DNA from: Streptomyces olivochromogenes
GTDB taxonomy: Bacteria; Actinomycetota; Actinomycetes; Streptomycetales; Streptomycetaceae
Reading direction: 5' to 3'
Assembly: GCF_021538895.1 (NCBI RefSeq)
Contig: NZ_JADDRL010000048.1
Location: forward strand, 1-64,000
DNA length: 64,000 bases
Part shown: positions 38,518 through 46,613 of the stretch, in pieces
How the letters are laid out: every line of letters starts with the position of its first letter
How positions within the stretch are numbered: position 1 is the stretch's first letter
Program-made: the position numbers and the translations under genes
Notes under the pieces: model-generated
The model's database searches: none
Told to the model about the DNA's origin: nothing
The model's input: the letters and a program-made list of their open reading frames with translations, nothing else

Positions 38518-39546
38518 TCAGACCTGGCCGGCCTTCTCCAGCGCGGAGCAGCAGGTGTCGACGATCAGGCGGGTGACCACGTAGGGGTCGACGTTGGCGT
38601 TGGGACGGCGGTCCTCGATGTAGCCCTTGCCGTCCTTCTCGACCTGCCACGGGATACGGACCGAGGCGCCGCGGTCGGAGACGCCGTAGGAGTACTCGTT
38701 CCACGGGGCGGTCTCGTGCAGACCGGTCAGCCGGTCGTCGATGCCGGCGCCGTAGTTCTTGACGTGGTCGAGCGGCTTGGAGCCCTCGCCGAGCGACTCG
38801 CAGGCGGTGATGATCGCGTCGTAGCCCTCGCGCATCGCCTTGGTGGAGAAGTTGGTGTGCGCGCCCGCGCCGTTCCAGTCACCCTTGACCGGCTTGGGGT
38901 CGAGGGTGGCGGAGATGCCGAAGTCCTCGGCGGTGCGGTAGAGCAGCCAGCGGGCCACCCACAGCTGGTCGGCGACCACCAGCGGGGACAGCGGACCGAC
39001 CTGGAACTCCCACTGGCCGGGCATGACCTCGGCGTTGATGCCGGAGATGCCCAGGCCCGCCTTCAGGCAGTTGTCCAGGTGGGCCTCGACGATGTCACGG
39101 CCGAAGATCTCGTCGGCGCCGACACCGCAGTAGTAGCCGCCCTGGGGGGCCGGGAAGCCGCCTTCGGGGAAGCCCAGCGGGCGGGCGCCGTCGAAGAAGG
39201 TGTACTCCTGCTCGATGCCGAAGATCGGCTCCTGCGCGGCGAAGCGCTCGGCCACCTCGGCCAGCGCGGCACGCGTGTTGGAGGAGTGCGGGGTCATGTC
39301 GATGTCGAGGACCTCGCACAGGACGAGGATGTCGTCGCCGCCGCGGATCGGGTCCGGGCAGGAGAAGACCGGCTTGAGCACACGGTCCGAGGCGTGACCC
39401 TCGGCCTGGTTGGTGGAGGACCCGTCGAAGCCCCAGATCGGCAGTTCGGCACCCTTGGCGTCGTCGGCGAGGATCTTCGTCTTGGAACGAAGCTTGGCCG
39501 TCGGCTCGGTGCCGTCGATCCAGATGTACTCAGCCTTGAAGCTCAC
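38518..39546 (-). CDS. glnII: glutamine synthetase II (eukaryotic-type)
   Basis: A 342-residue type-II glutamine synthetase that makes glutamine from glutamate, ammonia and ATP. It begins MSFKAEYIWIDGTEP; the core includes GFDGSSTNQAEGHASD, FGIEQEYTFFD and the WNGAGAHTNFSTKAMR metal/ATP region. Type-II enzymes lack the adenylylation site and are not targets of GlnE. A GlnR-like box lies upstream at 39646, matching transcriptional rather than covalent control. A very long palindrome ends the transcript. Confidence 0.96.
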   Translation of the reverse strand: MSFKAEYIWIDGTEPTAKLRSKTKILADDAKGAELPIWGFDGSSTNQAEGHASDRVLKPVFSCPDPIRGGDDILVLCEVLDIDMTPHSSNTRAALAEVAERFAAQEPIFGIEQEYTFFDGARPLGFPEGGFPAPQGGYYCGVGADEIFGRDIVEAHLDNCLKAGLGISGINAEVMPGQWEFQVGPLSPLVVADQLWVARWLLYRTAEDFGISATLDPKPVKGDWNGAGAHTNFSTKAMREGYDAIITACESLGEGSKPLDHVKNYGAGIDDRLTGLHETAPWNEYSYGVSDRGASVRIPWQVEKDGKGYIEDRRPNANVDPYVVTRLIVDTCCSALEKAGQV

Positions 39547-39645
39547 GGGGCCACATCCTTAGGGGTGGGTCAGGCGCACTTGCGGGTGCTGCGGCGCTGC
39601 GGCACTGGGGCGCCGCTGTAATGCCGGGCAGCCTGTCAACAGGCG

Positions 39646-39683
39646 ATTTCCCGATCATTGCCCATGTGTGAACCCTGTGTTAC
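39646..39683 (-). promoter_or_regulatory. GlnR box upstream of glnII
   Basis: On the minus strand, four pentamers spaced by six bases read GTAAC, TTCAC, GCAAT and GAAAT. This fits the Streptomyces GlnR pattern gTnAC-n6-GaAAC repeated, with the second and third boxes degenerate. It is 100-137 bp before the glnII start. Confidence 0.7.
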
Positions 39684-40025
39684 CTGGTGGTTCGCCGAGT
39701 GCCCCGGCCGGGGCGGCGACCGTCACCCCCGTACGGTCGCCGACCTCACGGCCCGGTCGGCAGCGCTCCCCGGCGGGGCACCGCGCACGGTGTGCCGGTG
39801 CCCCGTCCAGTGCCGGGTGCGCCGCCTGTTCCTCCTGTATCCGGTCGCGTTCCGCGCCGGGTACAAGGCGGCGTACCTGATTCCCCCTTGTCGGTGCCGG
39901 ACATGTCGGTCCCGCTGCTCCTCACCGCTCCTGGCCGGGAACAGCGGGACCCTCGACACGACCGGTGTGGTGGCCCAAACCGGCGGTCGGGCCGTCGCCT
40001 CACCGAGGCGCCGGGTGCCCGCGCC
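39684..40025. other. gene-poor stretch between glnII and a secreted-protein gene
   Basis: About 340 bp with only Arg/Pro-rich open frames lacking ribosome sites. It holds a 10-bp stem (GGTCCCGCTG at 39908-39917 with 39942-39951) that may end the transcript of the gene at 40026. I see no further promoter motif that I can support. Confidence 0.5.
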
Positions 40026-40751
40026 TCACCCCACCTTCTCGATGACCGCGCGCCGGATCAGGAACTTCCCGGGCTCCCGGACCTGCTCGAAGGCGGCGTT
40101 GTTGAGCAGCACACAGCTGCCGGAGACCGAGGTGACCTTCACCGTCGTGGACTTGTTGTTGTCCAGGTTGGTGACCTTCAGCGTCGTCCCCGCGGGGAAC
40201 TGGCTGCTGGAGGCCGCCGGGGCGCCGCCCTCGCCGGAGAGCGTGACGGTGGAGCCCTTGCAGACCTGCTGGCCGGCGGCGGCGCCCGCGTTCCCGGCAT
40301 TGCCCGCGTTCCCGGCGTTGCCTGCGTTGCCCGCGTTTCCGTTGGCACCGGCGGCGGGCTGCGAGGGCTGGCCGGCCTGCTGGTTCCCCTGGCCGTTGGC
40401 CTGCCCGTTCTGCGCGCCCTGGGAGCCCTGAGCCGACTCCCCAACCGCGCAACCGGACGCCTTTTGCTGGACCTTGATCTGCGCGATGACCGCCTCGCGG
40501 TTGGCGATGCGGGCCGCCGACTGGGCGTCCGGATTGGCCTTCTGGCCGTCGATGAACTTCTGGTTGTTGCCGAGGGCCGTGGCCAGCCCCTGGCAGACCG
40601 AGGAGTCCGCGGCGGACAGGGTCCGGGCCTTCTGTGGCGGTGCCGCGTTCGACGTGGTCGCCAGGGCGAAGGCCCCGCCGCCCGCCACCGCCGCGGCGCT
40701 GACCAGCAGCGCGACCTTCTTCTTCGTGCTGACAGTTCTCCTACGCGACAT
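40026..40751 (-). CDS. secreted protein with GNA repeats and a small C-terminal beta domain
   Basis: A 241-residue exported protein. The signal region is KKKVALLVSAAAVAGGGAFALATTSNA. A helical segment with cysteines follows (SSVCQGLATALGNN), then a low-complexity linker with Gln/Gly and repeated GNA units. The C-terminal domain (VCKGSTVTLSGEGG to FLIRRAVIEKVG) resembles RlpA/expansin-like double-psi barrels, though the catalytic aspartate is not evident. CAGGAGG precedes the ATG. A cell-wall role is possible. Confidence 0.75.
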   Translation of the reverse strand: MSRRRTVSTKKKVALLVSAAAVAGGGAFALATTSNAAPPQKARTLSAADSSVCQGLATALGNNQKFIDGQKANPDAQSAARIANREAVIAQIKVQQKASGCAVGESAQGSQGAQNGQANGQGNQQAGQPSQPAAGANGNAGNAGNAGNAGNAGNAGAAAGQQVCKGSTVTLSGEGGAPAASSSQFPAGTTLKVTNLDNNKSTTVKVTSVSGSCVLLNNAAFEQVREPGKFLIRRAVIEKVG

Positions 40752-40870
40752 GCGCGCCTCCTGAAGAGGTAGGGGAGCGTACGCCGTTATGTACGAGGTG
40801 CCGAACGACGTTACTCAGTGGTTTTCGAAGCCTCTGAAGTAACGTGCGTCACACCGGAGTTGAGAAGAGC

Positions 40871-41239
40871 TCAGCTTTTGTTCCGGGACAGGGCGTCCTG
40901 CACGGCCTCCTCCGTGCGGGCCACCAGTGCCGTGCCGTCGTCCGCCGTGATGATCGGGCGCTGGATGAGCTTGGGGTGCTCGGCGAGGGCCTTGATCCAG
41001 CGCTCGCGCGAGGCGTCGTCGCGCGGCCAGTCCTTGAGCGCCAGCGCCTTGGCCGCCGACTCCTGGGTGCGGGTGATGTCCCACGGTTCGAGACCGAGGC
41101 GCGCCAGTACGTCCCTGATCTCGTCCTCGCTCGGTACGTCCTCCAGGTAGCGGCGGACGGTGTAGTCGGCGCCCTCGGCGTCGAGCAGGCTGATCGCGCT
41201 GCGGCACTTGGAGCAGGCCGGATTGATCCAGATTTCCAT
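40871..41239 (-). CDS. ArsC/Spx-family thioredoxin-fold protein
   Basis: A 122-residue protein: MEIWINPACSKCRSAISLL at the N-terminus carries a CSKC motif, followed by RYLEDVPSEDEI and RPIITADDGTALVAR. The arrangement matches glutaredoxin-coupled ArsC-like proteins. Arsenate reduction is possible, but no arsenic genes are nearby, and family members such as YffB have other roles. The longer upstream frame is rejected because its extra residues lack family similarity. Confidence 0.85.
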   Translation of the reverse strand: MEIWINPACSKCRSAISLLDAEGADYTVRRYLEDVPSEDEIRDVLARLGLEPWDITRTQESAAKALALKDWPRDDASRERWIKALAEHPKLIQRPIITADDGTALVARTEEAVQDALSRNKS

Positions 41240-41324
41240 GCCGCCCACGGTAGCTCGTGGTACCCGAAAACCCGTGCTCCACCTGCGTCTCAGCCGCCCC
41301 GAAAGCCCTGGTGGCCAGGGGGTT

Positions 41325-41347
41325 TTGTCAGTGGTGGGCAGTAGAAT
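41325..41347 (+). promoter_or_regulatory. RecA-independent DNA-damage-type promoter (RecA-NDp)
   Basis: TTGTCAGTG at 41325-41333, exactly eight bases, then TAGAAT at 41342-41347. This fits the actinobacterial RecA-NDp consensus TTGTCRGTG-N8-TAnnnT, which is activated by PafBC-type regulators (established knowledge). It lies 79 bp before the gene at 41427. Confidence 0.75.
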
Positions 41348-41426
41348 AGAAGCAGTGTTCGAGGGTGTTGCCGGGGGCGCCGAAGTCTCCGGCGGGCGAC
41401 GCCCTGACCGCGACAGGAGGATGCCT

Positions 41427-41753
41427 GTGCCCGCTGCCGCACTGAAGCCGAAGTCGACTCCCAAGCCGCTGCCGACCCAGTCCACCACCAAGCGTCCGGT
41501 CCGGATGGACCTGCCGTACGCGCCCATGGACAAGCGCCCGCTGCCGCCCGGACGGCCGCGCGAGTGGTACGTCACGCACAACCGCCGCCTCAAGGCCATG
41601 CGGCTGGCCATAGCCCTGCTCGACTCGGGTGTCTATGTGCCGAACCAGGCCCGCAACGAGACGATCCGCAGCACGGCGGAGATGATCGGTGTCCATCCGC
41701 CGTCGGACACGACGTGCCACATGGTGCGGGCGTTCATGCGGTATTCGCGTTAG
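41427..41753 (+). CDS. small conserved protein of unknown function behind a damage-type promoter
   Basis: A 108-residue protein with a Pro/Lys-rich N-terminal third and a helical C-terminal part (REWYVTHNRRLKAMRLAIALLDSGVY, then IRSTAEMIGVHPPSDTTCHMV). The GTG at 41427 is six bases from AGGAGG; an ATG at 41421 directly abuts the ribosome site and is less likely. No family is recognised. The promoter suggests induction by DNA damage. The basic character would allow nucleic-acid binding, but nothing shows it. Confidence 0.8.
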   Translation: MPAAALKPKSTPKPLPTQSTTKRPVRMDLPYAPMDKRPLPPGRPREWYVTHNRRLKAMRLAIALLDSGVYVPNQARNETIRSTAEMIGVHPPSDTTCHMVRAFMRYSR

Positions 41754-41839
41754 CCGTGGCGCCGGGTGCCCTGCGTTTCTCGGGCACCCGGCGTCCGTGC
41801 TTGCGCCTGAATGATGCAGGCCGGTGCTGAGTGGTGCCG

Positions 41840-43030
41840 TTACGCCGACAACTGCTTCTCCACCGGTGTACGGAATCTGGGCGTCACTCTCGCCTCGCCC
41901 AGCCAGGTGCGCAGGCGGGCCGCCTCCGCCTCGATCGCCGCCTTCGCCTCGCGGTCCACGCCCTGCTCGTCCAGGATCCGGCAGACGATCTCGCCGTCCG
42001 CCCGCTGGGCCCACCCGCCGACGACCCGCCCGTTCCACCACACCGTCGGCCCCACGTTGCCGCTGTAGTCGAAGAGGTGGGGGCGCAGCTCGGGCGCGAG
42101 ATACCAGTCCCGGTCCTTCCAGCCCATCGCCGTCGGATCCAGCGCGGGGAGCAGGGCCGCCCAGGGCTCCACCGGCGCCGTCACCGGCTGGTCGTCGGCC
42201 ACCACGTACCCGGTGCCGCCCGTGTCCAGCGACACCGCCTGCGCCACGATCGCCGCCAGCGCCCGCCGTACCTCCGTCACCCGCCACCCGGTCCACCACT
42301 TCAGGTCGGCCTCCGTCGCCGGACCGCAGGTCGCCAGCCAGCGGCGCAGCAGCTCGGCCTGGGCCTCGGCGGCGTCCAGCTCGGGGTGTGCGGGGGCGAG
42401 CGCCCAGCGGAACTGGCTCGACGTCCAGGAGCCCAGCGGGCGGCCCCGGACCACCTTTCCCTCCACGCCCAGCACCCGCAGCAGCCGCGTCGAGACCGTG
42501 TGGACACCCTCGTAGCTCTTGCCCGCCGCGTACGCGAACTGCTCCCGCAGGCGCGGTTCGTCGGCCGCCAGCTCCGTCGCCGTCGCCTGCCCGCGCCGCG
42601 ACAGCGCGGCCAGCGTCGACTCCTCGACCTCCGTCAGCCAGGCCGCGTCCGGCGCGCCGGCCTTCGCCATGTCCTTGAGCAGGCCGGCCCGCTCGCGGGC
42701 GGCCACGGTCAGGCTCGTCGAGGCGTGGACCACGGCCGTGAGATCCGTGGGGAACGACCACACCGTGTGCCGCATGCCGTGCATCCGCACCAGCGCGCGG
42801 TCCTCGTACAGGGCGCGCTCGGTCCGCGCCACCGTGTCGGCCGGTTCCGCGAGCCGCGCGCCCACCGCGAGGTACACCGTCGCCGGGTCCGAACCGTGCA
42901 GCGCCACCAGCGAGGCCGCCACGTCCTCGGGGGCCGCCGCCCGTGACGAAGGGGCCAGACGGTGGCGCAGGGCCAGCCGCGCCCGCCGCTCCGCCACGCC
43001 GATGTGCCGCCGCCCGTCCTCGCCGCCCAT
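41840..43030 (-). CDS. winged-helix DNA-binding protein, HTH_42/YcaQ-AlkX-like
   Basis: A 396-residue protein of the HTH_42 superfamily that includes crosslink-unhooking DNA glycosylases (YcaQ/AlkX, AlkZ). Visible family features are ASLVALHGSDPATVYLAVGAR near the N-terminus, LVRMHGMRHTVWSFP, and VGPTVWWNGRVVGGWAQR near the C-terminus. The QxQ/QxD catalytic motif of characterised glycosylases is not obvious at the expected place, so activity is uncertain. GGAGGACGC precedes the ATG. A RecA-NDp-like promoter 36 bp upstream fits a repair role. Confidence 0.8.
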   Translation of the reverse strand: MGGEDGRRHIGVAERRARLALRHRLAPSSRAAAPEDVAASLVALHGSDPATVYLAVGARLAEPADTVARTERALYEDRALVRMHGMRHTVWSFPTDLTAVVHASTSLTVAARERAGLLKDMAKAGAPDAAWLTEVEESTLAALSRRGQATATELAADEPRLREQFAYAAGKSYEGVHTVSTRLLRVLGVEGKVVRGRPLGSWTSSQFRWALAPAHPELDAAEAQAELLRRWLATCGPATEADLKWWTGWRVTEVRRALAAIVAQAVSLDTGGTGYVVADDQPVTAPVEPWAALLPALDPTAMGWKDRDWYLAPELRPHLFDYSGNVGPTVWWNGRVVGGWAQRADGEIVCRILDEQGVDREAKAAIEAEAARLRTWLGEARVTPRFRTPVEKQLSA

Positions 43031-43065
43031 GCGTCCTCCGCCCACGTCCGCCACGCCTTGATCCC

Positions 43066-43088
43066 ATCCTGGCGGACGCCACTGACAA
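43066..43088 (-). promoter_or_regulatory. RecA-NDp-like promoter of the YcaQ-like gene
   Basis: On the minus strand: TTGTCAGTG (43080-43088), eight bases, then CAGGAT (43066-43071). The upstream box is a perfect match and the spacing is exact; the -10 box has C instead of the first T. The predicted transcript starts about 30 bp before the gene's ATG. Confidence 0.6.
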
Positions 43089-43210
43089 TCGGCCCCCGTC
43101 ACCCGTTTCGCCGTCTGGGCATGCGGACCCCCACCCGCGCGGCCTTGACTTCGAACAGACAGTCCATGAGGTGACGGGAGCAGGTGACGGGACCCAGGGA
43201 GGAGCGCCCC

Positions 43211-44548
43211 ATGACCACCCCCGCCGATCGTGCCGACCGTGGCAAGGCCGCCCGCAAACGAGTCCCCCGCACGGCGCACGCGCTCTGGCTCCCATCCGTC
43301 GACCGGCTCGATCCCGTCGCCGTACTGGAACGGCAGGGCCGGGACCGGCTGCCGGAACTGCTGCCGCTGCGCTACGGGCGGATGATCGCCTCGCCGTTCT
43401 CCTTCCTGCGCGGCGCCGCCGCCGTCATGGCCGCCGATCTGGCCGCCCAGCCGCACACCGGGCTCACCGTGCAACTGTGCGGCGACGCCCATCTGCTCAA
43501 CTTCGGGGTGTACGCCTCCCCGGAACGGTCCCTGCTCTTCGACGTCAACGACTTCGACGAGACCTTCCCCGGCCCCTTCGAGTGGGACGTCAAGCGGCTC
43601 GCCGCTTCCATCGCCGTGGCCGCCCGCGACAACGGCCAGAGCGAGACGCAGGCCCGCGCGGCCGTGCTGGGGGCCGTGGGCGCCTACCGGATCTCCATAC
43701 GGCGGCTCGCCCGGCTCGGGGAGCTCGCCGTCTGGTACGAGCGCATCGAGGCCGACAGCCTGCTGCCCCTCGTCCGTTCCGCCCAGCGCCGCAGGCGCGT
43801 CGAGTCCAGCCTCACCCGGGCCCGCCGCCGCACCAGTCTGCAGGTCCTCGGGAAGCTGACGGAGGAGGCCGGCGGGCGGCGGCGCATCATCCACGACCCA
43901 CCGCTCCTGGAACCGGCCTGCGCCTCCGACATGGCCTCCCTGCGCAAGATCTTCAGCGACTACCGCTCCACCCTCTCCGAGGAGCGCCGCATCCTCCTCG
44001 ACCGCTACCGCTTCGTGGACGCCGCCCGCAAGGTCGTCGGCGTGGGCAGCGTCGGCCTCCGCTGCTTCATCGTGCTGCTGGCCGGACGGGACGGCGAGGA
44101 CCCGCTGTTCCTGCAGATCAAGGAGGCCAGGAAGGCCGTACTGGAGGAGCACCTGCCCACCGGGCCGTACGTGCATCCGGGGCACCGGGTGGTGGCGGGG
44201 CAGCGGTTGCTCCAGGCCGCGAGCGACATCTTCCTCGGCTGGATGACCGGGCCGCAGGGACGCGCCTTCTACTGGCGCCAGCTGCGCGACATGAAGGGCT
44301 CCGCCGACGTCGCCGGGATGACGGCGACCGGGCTGCTGGAGTACGGCCGGATGTGCGGCACCGCCCTGGCCCGCGCCCACGCCCGCTCCGGCGACCGCGT
44401 CGCCATCGCCGGCTACCTGGGCACCGCCGACACCTTCGACCGTGCCGTCACCGACTTCGCGCAGCGCTACGACCAGACCGTCGCCGACCACGCGGCCCTC
44501 GCCGCCGCCGTCGAGGCAGGGGTGGTGTCGGCGACGCGGGAGGCCTGA
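43211..44548 (+). CDS. DUF2252 protein (kinase-like fold)
   Basis: A 445-residue protein of the DUF2252 family. Conserved segments are MIASPFSFLRGAAAVMAADL, QLCGDAHLLNFGVYASPE, FDVNDFDETFPGPFEWDVKRLAAS and a later VGVGSVGLRCFIVLL. The CGDAHLLNFG and DVNDFDE motifs resemble the catalytic and metal loops of kinase/aminoglycoside-phosphotransferase folds. The substrate is unknown. The start at 43211 follows GGAGG. Confidence 0.85.
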   Translation: MTTPADRADRGKAARKRVPRTAHALWLPSVDRLDPVAVLERQGRDRLPELLPLRYGRMIASPFSFLRGAAAVMAADLAAQPHTGLTVQLCGDAHLLNFGVYASPERSLLFDVNDFDETFPGPFEWDVKRLAASIAVAARDNGQSETQARAAVLGAVGAYRISIRRLARLGELAVWYERIEADSLLPLVRSAQRRRRVESSLTRARRRTSLQVLGKLTEEAGGRRRIIHDPPLLEPACASDMASLRKIFSDYRSTLSEERRILLDRYRFVDAARKVVGVGSVGLRCFIVLLAGRDGEDPLFLQIKEARKAVLEEHLPTGPYVHPGHRVVAGQRLLQAASDIFLGWMTGPQGRAFYWRQLRDMKGSADVAGMTATGLLEYGRMCGTALARAHARSGDRVAIAGYLGTADTFDRAVTDFAQRYDQTVADHAALAAAVEAGVVSATREA

Positions 44549-44620
44549 GGCCGGGGAGACGGGGGATGCCGGGGAGACCTGCGGAGGGGGCCCGGCCGCA
44601 CCGCTGCGGCAGGGCGACCG

Positions 44621-44761
44621 TCAGCCGTACCGCTCCAGTAGAGCGCGCACGTACGCCTCCAGCCGGGCGCTCAGCACCTCCAGCTGGGCCGCCAGCAGGT
44701 CAAGGCGGCGGTCCAGATCCTCCTCGTCGACCCGGACCCGGCCCGGCAGTCGGGTCGTCAA
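44621..44761 (-). CDS. possible small ORF with a leucine-rich helix
   Basis: A minus-strand frame ending RRLDLLAAQLEVLSARLEAY then VRALLERYG. The amphipathic Leu/Arg pattern and GC-rich third positions look like coding sequence. The only ordinary start in frame is TTG at 44761, without a ribosome site; the open frame continues upstream into the hydrolase gene. It could also be a 3' remnant. Function unknown. Confidence 0.3.
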   Translation of the reverse strand: MTTRLPGRVRVDEEDLDRRLDLLAAQLEVLSARLEAYVRALLERYG

Positions 44762-44831
44762 CAGGCAGGGGTGGTCGCAGTGTTCGGCCGTCGCGTCCAG
44801 CGCGAGCGGGGTGGCCGCCGGAAGAACGGCT

Positions 44832-45644
44832 TCAGCCCGACAGCGGGCGGGAGTCGGCGATCGTACGGCCCTCGGGCAGCTGCTCGGCCGGCCAGGACCG
44901 CGTGGTCGTCCGGCCGCCGTCCCCGAGGCCCGTCAGCAACGCGTCCGCGAACTCCCGGCAGTCGTCCGGGTGGTCCTGGAACCACAGGCCCAACTGGTGG
45001 GTGGCATCCGGGAGTTCGAAGCGGGTGAACTGGGCGCGGGTGGCCATCGACTCCTGGACGGCCTCCGTCACCGGCGGCGGGATGACCGCGTCCGTGCCCG
45101 GCACCGCGAGCACCGCACGCCCCTCGAAGCCGCGCAGCACGTCGAGCGCGGGGGACCGGCGCCAGCTCTCCGGCGTCCGGATGACCGCGCTGAACCGTCC
45201 GTCTCCCTCCCCGAACGGCAGGTCCCACGCCTCGGGCGCGTACACCGCGGGCGCGCACAGCCCCAGCGCCGCGACCCGCTCGCCGTAGTACCGGGCGAGG
45301 TCCGCCACCGTCTGCCCGCTCATGCTGAACCCGACCAGGGCCAGCGGCTCGGCGGCGGGCACCCGCGCGTCGATCACCGCCACGGCCTGCTCGAACCGCC
45401 GCCGCAGGCTCAACTCCCGCAGCGCGCCGGTGCTGTCGCCGTGCCCGGAGAAGTCGAAGGCCACGCCCCGGCAGCCGCGCGCGACGAACTGCGCGAGCAG
45501 CGGCCGCAGTCGCTCCTTGCTGCCCCTGCCCGCGCCGTGCAGCAGCACCACGGCGGCCCGCCCGGGACCGCCGCCGTACAGACCGCGGAGGTGCTCACCG
45601 TCGTACGCCTGAGTGAAGGTGTCGAGCTCGCTCATGACGCCCAT
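44832..45644 (-). CDS. alpha/beta-hydrolase
   Basis: A 270-residue alpha/beta-hydrolase-fold enzyme. VVLLHGAGRGSKERL gives the oxyanion-hole strand, FDFSGHGDS follows, and the nucleophile elbow is LVGFSMSGQT (serine near residue 114). The acid is probably in VPGTDAVIPP and the histidine in LPDATHQLG. It is likely an esterase, peptidase or acyl hydrolase; the substrate is unknown. ATG codons at 45644 and 45635 are both possible starts; neither has a strong ribosome site. Confidence 0.85.
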   Translation of the reverse strand: MGVMSELDTFTQAYDGEHLRGLYGGGPGRAAVVLLHGAGRGSKERLRPLLAQFVARGCRGVAFDFSGHGDSTGALRELSLRRRFEQAVAVIDARVPAAEPLALVGFSMSGQTVADLARYYGERVAALGLCAPAVYAPEAWDLPFGEGDGRFSAVIRTPESWRRSPALDVLRGFEGRAVLAVPGTDAVIPPPVTEAVQESMATRAQFTRFELPDATHQLGLWFQDHPDDCREFADALLTGLGDGGRTTTRSWPAEQLPEGRTIADSRPLSG

Positions 45645-45735
45645 TCACTCACGGAAAATTGGGATGCACGGTGCGTAGCCGCGTCCCTACTCTGGAGTCA
45701 CGTCGATCACACATCCAAGCGAACGGAGGACCGTC

Positions 45736-46008
45736 ATGGGCACCATCGTCCTGTCCGGGACCGCCGTCCTGGTGATCCTGGGATTCGGAAACCACACCTG
45801 GTGGCTCGCCGCCGTCGCCGTCCTCTGCCTCTACGTGCGGTACGGGCGGGCCGGAACCCCGTCCGCGGGCGGGACGGGACAGCCGGCCGCGCCCGCCACC
45901 TACCAGGCCTACCGCGAGCGCCGTGACCGCCAGGCCAAGTGGGAGCGCCGCTACCGTCGCGAGCACCCCTTCGAGGCCCGGCGTCAGGAGCGCGAGAAGA
46001 GCCGGTGA
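45736..46008 (+). CDS. small membrane protein with a basic tail
   Basis: A 90-residue protein with two short hydrophobic stretches at the N-terminus (IVLSGTAVLVILGFG and WWLAAVAVLCLYV) and a highly charged C-terminal tail (YRERRDRQAKWERRYRREH). CGGAGGACC precedes the ATG. The function is unknown; the basic tail would face the cytoplasm. Confidence 0.7.
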   Translation: MGTIVLSGTAVLVILGFGNHTWWLAAVAVLCLYVRYGRAGTPSAGGTGQPAAPATYQAYRERRDRQAKWERRYRREHPFEARRQEREKSR

Positions 46009-46026
46009 GGCTCGGGGGCGCCCCGG

Positions 46027-46611
46027 TCACAGACCGGGCGCGCCCCACACCGGGAACCAGCGGCTCAGGTCCTGCTCGATGCGCAGGTCGTTCGCGAGGA
46101 CCGCCTTCACCTGGAGCTCCAGCGCGTTGTCGCGACGCTCGGCCCCGCCGGGCAGCGGCGCGAAGGGGTAGAAGGAGCCCCGCTTGTAGAGGTAGACCAG
46201 AGCCAGGGCACGGCCGGAGTCGTCCCGGAAGGCCGCCAGCGAGCACAGCAGCTGCGGCCCGAAGCCATTGATCTCCATCGAGCTGTTCACCGCGTGCAGG
46301 TCGTTGACCAGCTGCGGCAGCTGGCCGGGGTCGCGCCGCGACACCAGCCAGGAGTAGCCGTAGTCGTCCCGCCGGAGTTCGACCGGGGGACCGGTGCGGT
46401 CGGCGTCCGCGTCGAGGAGCGCCTGGACCTCCCGGTGGATCTGCTCGAAGGCCGAGCCCTCGACCGTGGCGAAGCACACCGCGCCGCTCCCGGTCGGCGT
46501 GAAGCCGGCCGCCGCCTGGAGCGTCACGGCCGCCGAGGGAAGCGCGAACAGCTGGTCGAGGTCGGGTGCGACGGGCTTCGTACGGCCCAGGAGGATGTCC
46601 AGGATCCCCAT
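46027..46611 (-). CDS. pspAB: PspA-associated protein PspAB
   Basis: A 194-residue cytoplasmic protein that matches the PspAB family of actinomycetes (MGILDILLGRTKPVAPDLDQLFALPSA; later YSWLVSRRDPGQLPQLVNDLH and LVYLYKRGSFYPFAPLPG). The family is genetically linked with HtpX and the PspA envelope-stress system. It follows htpX with a 2-bp gap and so is co-transcribed. No pspA gene is in this window. Its molecular role is not established. Confidence 0.85.
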   Translation of the reverse strand: MGILDILLGRTKPVAPDLDQLFALPSAAVTLQAAAGFTPTGSGAVCFATVEGSAFEQIHREVQALLDADADRTGPPVELRRDDYGYSWLVSRRDPGQLPQLVNDLHAVNSSMEINGFGPQLLCSLAAFRDDSGRALALVYLYKRGSFYPFAPLPGGAERRDNALELQVKAVLANDLRIEQDLSRWFPVWGAPGL

Positions 46612-46613
46612 GC

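Noticed and set aside
39684..40025. Small Arg-rich open frames upstream of glnII
   Set aside because: No ribosome sites, no conserved-looking segments and a composition typical of random high-GC frames.
41840..44491. Extending the YcaQ-like gene upstream as one 883-residue protein
   Set aside because: The extra part is antisense to the DUF2252 gene. The ATG at 43030 has a good ribosome site and a promoter just upstream.
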